DNA from: an uncultured Clostridium sp. | Lineage (GTDB): Bacteria; Bacillota; Clostridia; Oscillospirales; Acutalibacteraceae | Length of the DNA: 64,000 nt | NCBI GenBank assembly: GCA_902471875.1 | Contig: CABRLN010000003.1 | Span: 1-64,000 of the forward strand | Direction of reading: 5' to 3' | Shown here: piece by piece, positions 55,201 through 62,388 of the stretch | How positions within the stretch are numbered: position 1 is the stretch's first letter | Layout of the letters: every line of letters begins with the position of its first letter | Notes under the pieces: generated by a model | The model's database searches: none | Told to the model about the DNA's origin: nothing | What the model saw: the letters and a program-made list of their open reading frames with translations, nothing else | Translations under genes and position numbers: made by a program

Positions 55201-55823
55201 CTTCCTGCGGTAAGTGATGGATAAACGCGTTCAAAAACCTCGTAAGCAGAAATACTATAGTTCGATAGCTCTTCGATAAAAACGCTAACTGGTTTGTCAA
55301 TTGCTTCGCAAAACAATTCATAGGTTTTTGGAAATTCGTTTTGCCATCTATTGATTACAGAAATAGCAGCGCGGTAATTCGTTTCAGGCATTATGCTCAA
55401 AAGATCATTATCTGAAAGGGTTCTCTGAAGTGCTAACAGAAATGCTTGAGTAAGGCTGGTATTGCTTCCCGTAATAACGACAGGCAGTATTTTTTCAGAA
55501 CTATCGTAGTAATTCTGAACAACTTGAAGCAACCGAGGATTTTCTAAAATCTTTGGCATCGTCTTTTCGAACAAGGAAAGATCTTTCTTTAGAAGCATAG
55601 ATAAAATCATCAAAACAATGTGCGATTTTCCTTTTCCGTATGCTCCAATCAAAATCCTTGAACGCTCTGTTGATGTTACCGCCGTGCTATCTAAAACATC
55701 AGATAATAACCGGAGTGCAGATTGTGTTGGTATAAAGTTTTTGAGTTTTCCATCGTTGTTTAGGTCGTATCCAATATTCACAGAATATTGAAACCCGGAA
55801 GCAACAGAAATCATATCACTCAT
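52215..55823 (-). CDS. Large P-loop ATPase (BrxC/PglY-like layout) of the Dnd-like operon
   Basis: A 1202-residue protein; ATG 55823 overlaps the DUF4007 stop as ATGA. Near the N-terminus, ILIGAYGKGKSHIVLMILSM is a Walker A loop. At about 225, GYSGLYVVYDEFSKYLEA is a Walker B-like strand, followed by LHLMLISHKEIANYI and a sensor-like region. The remainder is mostly helical without other motifs. Overall size and the early GxYGxGKSH loop recall the large ATPases of BREX/Pgl systems (BrxC, PglY), though no other BREX gene is present. Probably the motor or gatekeeper of the restriction arm. Confidence 0.75.
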   Translation of the reverse strand: MSDMISVASGFQYSVNIGYDLNNDGKLKNFIPTQSALRLLSDVLDSTAVTSTERSRILIGAYGKGKSHIVLMILSMLLKKDLSLFEKTMPKILENPRLLQVVQNYYDSSEKILPVVITGSNTSLTQAFLLALQRTLSDNDLLSIMPETNYRAAISVINRWQNEFPKTYELFCEAIDKPVSVFIEELSNYSISAYEVFERVYPSLTAGSTFNPFLGFDVVELYESVAKSLKQYGYSGLYVVYDEFSKYLEANITEASLSDTKTLQDFAEKCNRSGVTQLHLMLISHKEIANYIDKLPKQKVDGWRGVSERFKHIHLNNNFSQTYEIISSVIQKEPTLWTAFQARNQKDFESISKRYKNHPLFSANSSELQTAILGCYPLHPVSTFILPRLSERVAQNERTLFTFLSADGPSTLRAFIDSYDDNHFELITPDAIYDYFEPLFKKETYGGEIHDNYVLTSTILSALPPQSLEAKIVKTLSLIYVLAQFERLKPTKDEIVGAYSASYSVQDINGAIDNLIEKEFVVYLKRSNNCLRLKQTSGVDIRSKINDYVEVHANQIAVKETLNTSNFDNYMYPSRYNDDREMTRFFSFIFVDEDEVTNDTNWVIKSENINADGVIFAVIPHNEESIPTLRDTILKTSKGCTRHIFILPKHFFDIERIVQEYEAVCALREEASNDPVLFEEYDVVYEDLRDVINSFLSAYSHPEEYKSDYFFDGVKKYINRKATLTELMSDICDSEFSMTPVINNEAVNRDEITSIARNSRNKIVSALLRNQLEPNLGLNGTGQEVSIMRSTLIRTGIWDESTGIPVINLHPQDSKMANMMKTIEYFIIRARRNGSIDFDILYDMLSLPEYHIGLRKGLIPIYLAAVMHEYRQQVVITDKYGQVAMTADTLLQINANPAAFTLSYIDWDSEKEEFVSNMAEIFDEYVIDAEKTSNTYDYIVNAMKRWMLSLPIFAKESKALPNGKKIDARYLGMMKLLRQSTSGYSLLFEKLPQTFGYDEFTPGLSENIQAAKNCFDSILDRLKKSLSAKIKAIFILRQDEKLVGRVSLASAIKDWCDSIDQGAFDYLFQDGTDKCLGLFQNVTNDEGSFIARLAKTVTGLRLDDWDSNTSTIFVEKLTQFKASAEAYRSSSETKTASSTSDYQVIFVSKGGERTIKSFERAEISKRGMLLHNQISKSLEAMGQAISEQEKRQVLIDILEKFC

Positions 55824-56725
55824 TGTTTCATCTCCTGCTCACTGATGCTTTGATAGTATGTCTCCACACACTGTTGAAATGAAGTCTGGTGGAGAAGTCG
55901 AATAACATCAAGTCCTGATGTTCTATTTATTTTGATTTCACCGATTTTCTCAATTTGATAAAGAACATCCAGCAAGGTGATTGCGTCCAAATTGAACACT
56001 CGACCGATATTATTTGGCGAAGTCAAAAGCTCATTTAGACTTATTTCTTCTCTCGCCCCAGCCTGATCTGCAATAACAGCTAAGGCGACCCACGGATTGA
56101 TAGATCTTGCTACTGGAACAGCTTTGCGATAAGTCCTTTTTTCTTTACTTAATACATCAATCAGTCCAAGCTCTCCAAATGGGCAATCTATATTTCCCTC
56201 TGGTGAAACACGACTTGAATTGATTTTATATCTCGGCAAGTAAGTGTTTATGATACAGGAAAAATCATCATTCAGTGACCTGATAGCAACCGAATCACTC
56301 TCATTAGACATACGGATGAAGCACTGTAGCGAAACAACAAAATCTTCACGACTAAATTCATTCATGTTAAACTCGTTAAAGAAGAAATACCATGAAGTTG
56401 CTTCTGAACGATTGCTAGCAAGACGATATTGAAGTAAATACAAGGTGCCCTTTTCTTCAATGTAGCGATCGTTGTTGAAAACACTTTCCCCAAAAGATGT
56501 AAACCGTTGTATTCTTCTGCCACTTTTTGGCTCCTCTGTTAAACCTACCGCTTGGAGCCAATAACGCAAAGCCTTTACCATATTAGCTCCAATACCCAAG
56601 ACATCCATAGGGTTTTCATCTTTAGAAATAAAAACATCTCCTTTTGCATGGACATATTTCATGCCCTTGCTCAACCAGCCCTTTCGTATAAAAAATGTAT
56701 CATGAGCACGAAATTTCATTGCCAT
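55820..56725 (-). CDS. DUF4007-family protein
   Basis: A 301-residue protein; ATG 56725 follows GGAGGAG. It starts MAMKFRAHDTFFIRKGWLSK with VLGIGANMVKALRYWLQAVG and FTSFGESVFNNDRYIEEKGT, the DUF4007 pattern. The family is, to my knowledge, often encoded beside DndC-like PP-loop proteins, but its activity is not known to me. The N-terminal half looks like a winged-helix-type nucleic-acid reader. It is sandwiched between the DndC-like and large ATPase genes with a 4-base overlap downstream. Confidence 0.85.
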   Translation of the reverse strand: MAMKFRAHDTFFIRKGWLSKGMKYVHAKGDVFISKDENPMDVLGIGANMVKALRYWLQAVGLTEEPKSGRRIQRFTSFGESVFNNDRYIEEKGTLYLLQYRLASNRSEATSWYFFFNEFNMNEFSREDFVVSLQCFIRMSNESDSVAIRSLNDDFSCIINTYLPRYKINSSRVSPEGNIDCPFGELGLIDVLSKEKRTYRKAVPVARSINPWVALAVIADQAGAREEISLNELLTSPNNIGRVFNLDAITLLDVLYQIEKIGEIKINRTSGLDVIRLLHQTSFQQCVETYYQSISEQEMKQ

Positions 56726-56742
56726 GCAAACTCCTCCACTAC

Positions 56743-58458
56743 TTACTTTGTTCTTAGATACCTATCCATCATGCAGCCACCATCAAGATACTTTGCGGTT
56801 ATGCACGCTTTACAATGGACACATTTTTGAGGGTCAATATAGTACCCAAAACTGTTTATAGAAATTGCTCCCGCTTTACAAATCGATTCGCATTTCAAGC
56901 ATTTTCTACACGCATTAAACTTTCTAATTTGATAGCCGACCATTCGCTGTATGTTATCATGATCTGCAACATTCATCGTCCTCACTTTGACAGAATAATC
57001 GTAACCATCCTGTGTAAATGGCTGTAAAGATATAATTGGCACATTACTTCTGCTATCGAGCACAATTACCTCGTGTAGCAGTTTCCTGCCAAGTTCGGGA
57101 GCTATGCGACCAAAGGGGACAAACATTCCAATCAATTCTTCATCAAATGGACGATTCAAGCGATATATTTTCGCATGATCCTCGGCTGTACAATTTGTAA
57201 ATCTGATTTTTACATCATTAGCTGATGGCAACCCGTTTCCACCCTGACGTGCTTTCCATTTGCCCGAATCGACATACACTTCAGGATCGGGTTTGCCGAT
57301 CTTCGCAGCAAAGTTAACAAGGAAGGATCTCCACTTTTTTGACCTATCCGGCATATAGATACGTGATAAGAATTGAGCACGCTGATTATTATTAGGACAA
57401 CACCAACAGCCCACTCTATCATAGCCAAGGCGATATGCATCATTGAAATCTATTTTTTCAGAAAGAATATAAAGCCAAATATCAATATCCTTCCAAAAGA
57501 AGATAGGCGAGGCGACTGTTTGCTGTTTGATTTTAACCGCTTCAGCACTGTCTTCGATTCGATTATATTTGCTACGACTTACAGACTCCGCTTTTCGTAT
57601 TCCGTAGAATGTTAGAATCTGTTGACTGCCATACATACTGTTTATCACGCGAGTAATTGGTCCAGTCTTGAACATAGAGCAACACCAACGCATCATACGA
57701 GCTGGAGGACCAATATCCTCGCAAACATCATAAAAATCCTGCTCGTCGTTTTTGGCAATTTGGAATATAGCGTTCGGATGAGCGGCTCTAAAGCGTTCAG
57801 CGTATTCCGCGGTGCTCGGGAATTCAAGCGTTGTGTCTCCATAAATATGAACAAGGCAAGGATCACTTAATGCCTTAACAGCGAGATCGGCGGACACTGT
57901 AGAGTCTTTGCCCCCCGAAAAAGATACGACAATATTCTCAGCTGGGAACTTTGAAGAGGCTTTTTTGATAAATTGAAATGCTTCGTCCTTCAGGTACTCC
58001 AACCTGCTGTGATTTGCGAGGATGAATGTTTCGATGTGCCGATCGAAGGCATCATAACCATTCTTCGAGGAACATTCATTTAGTTTTTTGATTATAGAGT
58101 CAACATTTGCTGTTTCATAAATGCTGTTCGGCATAGATATAGCCTTTCCATTTATGTAGTATCTATTATTGTTTGCCCACACAGACTCTTCCCACAAGCT
58201 GTTAGGTTCTTTATTTAGAAGTAACTCTACTAAAAGCCGTTCTTCTGGAAATACAGGACGCAGATCAGCGGCAAGGTACTTTGTTTTTCCTCCACAAACA
58301 GGGCAGGATCCTTTATCTGCTTGTACAGCTGTATTAATTATTGGGGTATGACAGCGCTCACACCAATATACTTCAACAGGAAGATCTTCGACTGTGGTAT
58401 CGCCGCAAACAGGACAAACACTTGCATTTGTTTCAATATTACACTGCTTGCACCACAT
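56743..58458 (-). CDS. DndC-like PAPS-reductase-fold protein with zinc ribbons and a ferredoxin tail
   Basis: A 571-residue protein. ATG 58458 has AAGGGGG seven bases before it; the upstream in-frame codons lack a ribosome site. N-terminal CxxC pairs form two zinc ribbons (MWCKQCNIETNASVCPVCGD; CERCHTPI, SCPVCGGK). The PP-loop FSGGKDSTVSADLAVK lies at about 185, followed by RWCCSMFKTGPITRV and RVGCWCCPNNNQRAQF, as in PAPS-reductase/DndC proteins. The C-terminus is a two-cluster ferredoxin (CRKCLKCESICKAGA; CVHCKACITA). DndC-type proteins activate DNA and insert sulfur using an iron-sulfur cluster. The extra modules make this version larger than classical DndC. Confidence 0.88.
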   Translation of the reverse strand: MWCKQCNIETNASVCPVCGDTTVEDLPVEVYWCERCHTPIINTAVQADKGSCPVCGGKTKYLAADLRPVFPEERLLVELLLNKEPNSLWEESVWANNNRYYINGKAISMPNSIYETANVDSIIKKLNECSSKNGYDAFDRHIETFILANHSRLEYLKDEAFQFIKKASSKFPAENIVVSFSGGKDSTVSADLAVKALSDPCLVHIYGDTTLEFPSTAEYAERFRAAHPNAIFQIAKNDEQDFYDVCEDIGPPARMMRWCCSMFKTGPITRVINSMYGSQQILTFYGIRKAESVSRSKYNRIEDSAEAVKIKQQTVASPIFFWKDIDIWLYILSEKIDFNDAYRLGYDRVGCWCCPNNNQRAQFLSRIYMPDRSKKWRSFLVNFAAKIGKPDPEVYVDSGKWKARQGGNGLPSANDVKIRFTNCTAEDHAKIYRLNRPFDEELIGMFVPFGRIAPELGRKLLHEVIVLDSRSNVPIISLQPFTQDGYDYSVKVRTMNVADHDNIQRMVGYQIRKFNACRKCLKCESICKAGAISINSFGYYIDPQKCVHCKACITAKYLDGGCMMDRYLRTK

Positions 58459-58546
58459 ACTAAATCCCCCTTTTTGCCAAATTTGAGATGTCAACACACG
58501 ACTCTATGTAATATAATATCATATTCTATGTCCCATAAACTGTACT

Positions 58547-58750
58547 TTATTCGTCAAAAAACTCCATTATTTCATTAGGAGTGCAATCAAGAGCCCCGCA
58601 AATGCTGCCAACGACATCCGTTGTTATGTTTTCGTCTCTTGCAAGTTTCAGCATTTGATAGCGGGTTAAGTGAGCAGCTTCTTGGAGGTCTTTCTTTTTC
58701 ATCTTCTTATCAATTAAGATTTTCCAAAGTTTATTATACCTGACTGCCAT
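58547..58750 (-). CDS. XRE/Cro-type repressor-like protein heading the Dnd-like operon
   Basis: A 67-residue helix-turn-helix protein: KLWKILIDKKMKKKDLQEAA, then LTRYQMLKLARDENITTDVV and ICGALDCTPNEIMEFF. This is the compact Cro/YozG-like single-domain layout. It stands 88 bases upstream of the DndC-like start on the same strand, with a good promoter before it, so it probably regulates the operon and itself. Confidence 0.85.
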   Translation of the reverse strand: MAVRYNKLWKILIDKKMKKKDLQEAAHLTRYQMLKLARDENITTDVVGSICGALDCTPNEIMEFFDE

Positions 58751-58810
58751 ATTTATTCTCCTTTGGCGTGTGTTTTATCAAACTAAGATATAAATCGACT
58801 AATTTATTAT

Positions 58811-58839
58811 ATTATAGCACTATTTATTCTAACAATCAA
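58811..58839 (-). promoter_or_regulatory. Promoter of the XRE gene / Dnd-like operon
   Basis: On the minus strand TTGATT (58834-58839), a 17-base spacer, and extended -10 TGC-TATAAT (58811-58816), about 60 bases upstream of the XRE start. Confidence 0.7.
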
Positions 58840-59354
58840 TCTTAAGTACGGGATTTTAGATAAAAATATCGAAAAGAGTCGAATCTGGAAAAATGATTTG
58901 ACTTTCAACTTCCTTGCTGGTAACTCGTCAATGAATATTTGGACTATTTCGGTACTACGGAAGTAGTTTTTATTAAAAATACGCAGACATTGCTCAATTG
59001 AAGCATACCTGATTGCACGCTAAATATAGAATACCTATCTTTTAAGTTAAAAGTTTAAATAAATAAATGCTATATCAAAATCCTTTAATGATGGCGAATA
59101 TAAAAAAATAGAAGAAGCTACATATTGGCTGCACTATTGACAGGCTTTATTTGTCAATGCTTAGGGATAACGAATGGCACATTATCCAATTGATTAATGG
59201 AGAAGAAATAACTTTATCCATAGAACAATTTAAAAAAATATAAAATTTATAAAATCAAATAGATGAAAAAGTTAGGTGAAAAACTTAGCTGCGATTATAC
59301 TAATTATTTGTCTACATAAAAATTGAGGTTGTCTTTTGCGTGACAATCTCTTTT
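58840..59354. other. AT-rich gap with a possible decayed small gene
   Basis: No intact gene. On the plus strand around 59090-59242 two adjacent frames read DGEYKKIEEATYWLHY and then RLYLSMLRDNEWHIIQLING, ending EQFKKI and a stop. They are separated by one frameshift and look like one degraded protein of unknown family. The rest (58840-59080) shows nothing I can support. Confidence 0.35.
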
Positions 59355-59558
59355 TTAGTTGAACAAATTATTACATTGGTCAACTATATTTTCAATTATT
59401 CTAATTTGTGAAGGAGCAAGCTGTTTCAGTTTATCAGATAGAATCAATAAATCTTTATCAATGATTTCACCTGTCAAAAGATAGTCAGCGCTCACATTTA
59501 ATGCTTTTGATAGCTTTAATAAATTTTCAGGGCGCATCGCTCTTTTTGGGTTCATCAC
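59355..59558 (-). pseudogene. C-terminal remnant of an XRE-family regulator
   Basis: The frame encodes KRAMRPENLLKLSKALNVSA and DYLLTGEIIDKDLLI, the second half of an XRE helix-turn-helix domain plus linker and C-terminal helix. The first recognition helices are missing. The break coincides with the end of the adjoining ISL3 transposase fragment, which suggests an insertion removed the 5' part. Confidence 0.6.
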
Positions 59559-59850
59559 GATTTTTTGTGGGATGGTGAACGGACAGAAGAAATAGAAAGA
59601 TAGCGAATCAAGGTAAAAAAGAAGTCATCATCACGGTAACCGTAGCCGATTCTTTTAGCAACCTTGATCTTGTTGTTGAAGCCTTCGAGCTTGCCGGTGC
59701 TGATTGAGTAGATAGCATGGGCAGTTAAACCGGGGAGCCGTTTTTCTTTTTGAACTGCAAACCGTACCAATGCGGGAATCTCACTTTTTTCGCCGCCTGA
59801 AACCATTTTGTCCATCCGGTGACTGCTTGTTGGTAATCTGTCAATTCCGC
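59555..59850 (-). mobile_element. C-terminal fragment of an ISL3-family transposase
   Basis: On the minus strand the frame reads KSEIPALVRFAVQKEKRLPG, then AIYSISTGKLEGFNNKIKVA and IGYGYRDDDFFFTLIRYLS, the conserved end of ISL3 transposases (S.GKLEGFNNKIKxxKR.xYGYRD..YF). Only about 90 residues remain. The upstream part stops where the restriction-enzyme fragment begins (about 59850). The element is a dead remnant. Confidence 0.75.
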
Positions 59851-59852
59851 CA

Positions 59853-60152
59853 AAGGTGGTAGTTTGGCTTGCACCGTCAGACGCAATTATTGAGCAGACG
59901 GTCAATACCCTTTCCAATGTCAATCATCCGTACAGACAAAAGATAGATCAGGATTTTGCGGGCAAGGTCGGCATATATACAAAAGAGCAGCTAAAGAACG
60001 ACGACAGCAAAGCAAAACTCGCTCTCGGCAAGAAGTGGGATATGATGTGTGGCTCCAAATTCAAGTATTATATGGTCTTTGAACATAAGGAAATGGAGAT
60101 TCAAGGTTCCTATACGATGGATAAGTTTATTGAGATTTTGAAGAATTTGTAA
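59853..60152 (+). pseudogene. Internally deleted type III restriction (Res) helicase fragment
   Basis: The plus-strand frame starts inside a superfamily 2 motif (VVVWLAPSDAIIEQTVNTLS, then NHPYRQKIDQDF and KVGIYTKEQL), which is the motif Ia region of type III Res subunits. It then jumps to DDSKAKLALGKKWDMMCGSK and a short C-terminal end with a stop at 60152. The central helicase and nuclease parts are missing and the 5' end abuts the ISL3 fragment. It is a leftover of an older restriction system. Confidence 0.6.
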
Positions 60153-60248
60153 TTGATATTAAAAAATGTAAATAAGCTTGACAAATAATTACCATCAACA
60201 AGCTAATGTAAATAACTATAAAATAAAAAATAAATCAATATAAAAGCC

Positions 60249-60277
60249 TTGACAAATTTTGTTAATGGCGATATAAT
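60249..60277 (+). promoter_or_regulatory. Fully consensus promoter
   Basis: TTGACA (60249-60254), exactly 17 bases, TATAAT (60272-60277). It lies about 180 bases before the start of the small gene at 60458, an unusually long leader for so small a gene. Confidence 0.85.
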
Positions 60278-60457
60278 GCATGATAGAAATCGAACAAAAG
60301 TTCTATTTTATTCAAACATCTTTCCTTGCTTCCCCGTTACGAGGTTAGAAATATATTAGCATTTATGGGAGTTGATTCAAAAAGTGTAGTTTTACTTTCA
60401 ATTGAATATGTATCAAATTATGTGAATAATGAAGTTAGTTCGGAAGGAAGATGGAAG

Positions 60458-60634
60458 ATGAAAAAAACTAATTTGATAAAAACACCGAAAGAAAGAATTA
60501 CGCTTGGTGAGTGCGTGAGAACGGAGACGGGAGAACCCGCACTCAAAGTAAAAAAGAGCAATAAAGATCTGTATGAAACAATATCAATGAGCCAACTAAT
60601 TGAACTTATGGTTTTGATGTCCAATCAAAATTAA
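60458..60634 (+). CDS. Small hypothetical protein
   Basis: A 58-residue basic protein starting MKKTNLIKTPKERITLGECV. ATG 60458 has AAGGA ten bases before. The frame is open further upstream (ATG 60365) but without a ribosome site. It is transcribed from a consensus promoter and ended by a strong terminator, so it is a monocistronic unit. No family recognised. Confidence 0.55.
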   Translation: MKKTNLIKTPKERITLGECVRTETGEPALKVKKSNKDLYETISMSQLIELMVLMSNQN

Positions 60635-60710
60635 GCAGTAAACCCAAATATGAGGTTTTCGCATTACAAAAAAATATAGCTCAACGATTGAGCTTAATCA
60701 AGATGAATTA

Positions 60711-60780
60711 AGCCGACACGAGTATTTTCAGAATTTCTGATTTTGAGATTTTGAAAATGTTCGTGTCGGCTTTTTGTTTT
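60711..60780 (+). terminator. Strong terminator with a long stem
   Basis: AGCCGACACGA (60711-60721) pairs with TCGTGTCGGCT (60761-60771). An inner pairing of ATTTTCA with TTGAAAAT extends the stem, and a T-run follows. Confidence 0.85.
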
Positions 60781-61081
60781 GTCATCAAAATATGAAATGA
60801 AAAATATTCAAGCCTGAGTGTACATCAGGGCGAGGATACAGATATTTGCTAAAAAGACCGAAAGGTCAAAAGCAGAAATCGGTACCCTTACCTTTGTATA
60901 CTCAAAATTGCAAGGGCTGGTACCGATTGGTGCCAACCCTATTTTTATGCTTGCCCTGACTGTCCTCTGCGGAAAGGATACTAAATGTTTTTGTTATACT
61001 GGCAAGCTGCAATTGCAAAATATCCGTAGCCTTTGGATTTTGATTTAACCCAAATTCAAAATTCAAAGGAGATTACAGTAA
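60781..61081 (+). ncRNA. Structured leader of the ICE sigma-like gene
   Basis: About 300 bases with several pairings: CCTGA/TCAGG (60813-60829), GACC-GAAA-GGTC (60856-60867, a GNRA-type tetraloop) and AATCGGTACC (60877-60886) with GGTACCGATT (60919-60928). The segment ends in the ribosome site AAAGGAG of the sigma-like gene. A 76-codon open frame crosses it but has no ribosome site and runs through the stems. It is probably a cis-regulatory RNA; no named family recognised. Confidence 0.4.
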
Positions 61082-61663
61082 ATGTCAAATAATTTTATTT
61101 CAGCTCTCGAGGAGCAGTTTAATAAGGATTGTAAAGTTATAAATATCAGATATGAATATGAAGGCTATAGCGGAACAGAGAGGTACATCATAGCAAGCTG
61201 CCTTACAGAAAAGGAAATCTGGAATAAATATCCAAAGCAAGCGAAACTCTATGCACCGTTCGTAAAGGTGGATTTGAGTTTTATAGAAGTTCGTCAAAAG
61301 TATCTCAATAACGAAGATAAGTTTTGCAAAAGAGCCAAGCGCACGCAAGACATTTTTAACTTTGATGAAACTACCGCTGTATTTCATAAGGAGCTTTTAG
61401 TTAATGATTTTGTATTGGAAAGAATTAACGAAGAGAAGGAATGTGAGTTACTTTCTACCCTTTACAAAGCTTTTGATGCTTTAACAGAAAAGCAAAAAAC
61501 AAGAGTTGTCAAGTATTATGTAAAAGATAAAACATTGCGAGATATTGCCGAAGAAGAGAATGTTAAATATCAAACAATAAATGAATCTCTTGAGGAAGCA
61601 ATAAAAAAACTAAAAAAATTTTTTCAAAACACCCTGACAAACGGGTACCCTTTGTCTAAATAA
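61082..61663 (+). CDS. Sigma-70 region-4-like ICE regulator
   Basis: A 193-residue protein, ATG 61082 after AAAGGAG. The N-terminal half has no recognised domain. The C-terminal half has a sigma region 4-type helix-turn-helix: FDALTEKQKTRVVKYYVKDK, then TLRDIAEEENVKYQTINESL and EEAIKKLKKFF. Similar orphan sigma-like proteins sit near xis/int in Tn916/Tn1549-type elements and probably control element genes. Its last codons overlap the GGGTACCC-centred palindrome (61636-61656) that recurs at 10945. Confidence 0.75.
   Translation: MSNNFISALEEQFNKDCKVINIRYEYEGYSGTERYIIASCLTEKEIWNKYPKQAKLYAPFVKVDLSFIEVRQKYLNNEDKFCKRAKRTQDIFNFDETTAVFHKELLVNDFVLERINEEKECELLSTLYKAFDALTEKQKTRVVKYYVKDKTLRDIAEEENVKYQTINESLEEAIKKLKKFFQNTLTNGYPLSK
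61636..61656. repeat. Second copy of the KpnI-centred palindrome
   Basis: GACAAA-C-GGGTACCC-TTTGTC, matching 10945-10965 except for the unpaired base, and lying over the last codons of the sigma-like gene. Confidence 0.6.
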
Positions 61664-61709
61664 GTGAAGGGAGTAATTTTCCCTTAATTTTATGAAAAGA
61701 GGTAATGAT

Positions 61710-62282
61710 ATGACGAAAGGACATAAAGTCAAGCGAGGCGAAATATTCTTTTTTGACTTTGGTGAAACCCGAGGTTCTGTTCAGAACGGATTTAGACCGG
61801 TGATTGTTTTACAGGCGGATGAAATCAATGTCCGTTCAACAACAACCATTGTAGCTCCTTTGACGGGAATCATTAAAAAGCCTTATTTCTTTTCTCATGT
61901 TTATATAGGAAAAAGATATAGGCTTGAAATTCCTTCCATGATACTTATGGAACAGATAACTACAGTGAATCAAAGTGATTTGAAGGATTGCCTCGGAAAA
62001 GTCACGGAGAAGGCACTAATCCGAAATATAAATGCTGCTTTGATGCGAACATTCGGAATTCAGCAGAATAACAGTATAAACACAGGCGATATACGTTGTT
62101 TATGCCAAAAGCACTTACAAGAATACAAACTTTTGCCGGATTTTATTATTAAGCGTTTTGATCCACTCCAGGCTAAAAAGGATAAGTGTGACAAATGTAA
62201 TGACCTCGGATATGATTATGTTTTCTTTGACAAGAAAGAAGTACTTAAAAAAAGAGGAGGAGCTATGGTGAGCAAAAATTAA
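61710..62282 (+). CDS. MazF/PemK-like toxin with a cysteine-rich tail
   Basis: A 190-residue protein. ATG 61710 follows AGAGG by seven bases; the in-frame ATG 61692 lacks a ribosome site. The N-terminal 115 residues match MazF/PemK: VKRGEIFFFDFGETRGSVQN, GFRPVIVLQAD, TIVAPLTGIIKK and LMEQITTVNQSDL. Residues about 130-185 carry CLCQKHLQEY and CDKCNDLGYDYVFF, a likely zinc knuckle not found in classical MazF. No antitoxin gene is adjacent; the upstream gene is sigma-like. It may be an RNA endonuclease used in element control. Confidence 0.75.
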   Translation: MTKGHKVKRGEIFFFDFGETRGSVQNGFRPVIVLQADEINVRSTTTIVAPLTGIIKKPYFFSHVYIGKRYRLEIPSMILMEQITTVNQSDLKDCLGKVTEKALIRNINAALMRTFGIQQNNSINTGDIRCLCQKHLQEYKLLPDFIIKRFDPLQAKKDKCDKCNDLGYDYVFFDKKEVLKKRGGAMVSKN

Positions 62283-62289
62283 TCAAAAT

Positions 62290-62355
62290 CGCATAATTAT
62301 CAAAGCCGGAGGACTCAGTTAAAATAAGTTTGCTGAATATTGGTCGGCTTTCAAT
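62290..62355. repeat. 66-bp repeat, copy A (before xis)
   Basis: It starts CGCATAATTATCAAAGCCG and ends TATTGGTCGGCTTTCAAT, closely matching 62608-62673. The ends (AAAGCCG...CGGCTTT) can pair. Lies directly upstream of the excisionase gene. Confidence 0.75.
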
Positions 62356-62388
62356 AAAATAAAATGCACTTAACGAAAGGAGAAACAA

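Noticed and set aside
52215..55823. A BREX system based on the BrxC-like ATPase
   Set aside because: No PglX methylase, PglZ, BrxA, BrxB or BrxL-like gene in the window; the neighbours are Dnd-like.
60818..61048. 76-codon open frame before the sigma-like gene
   Set aside because: No ribosome site and it runs across the hairpins of the leader; treated as part of a structured RNA.
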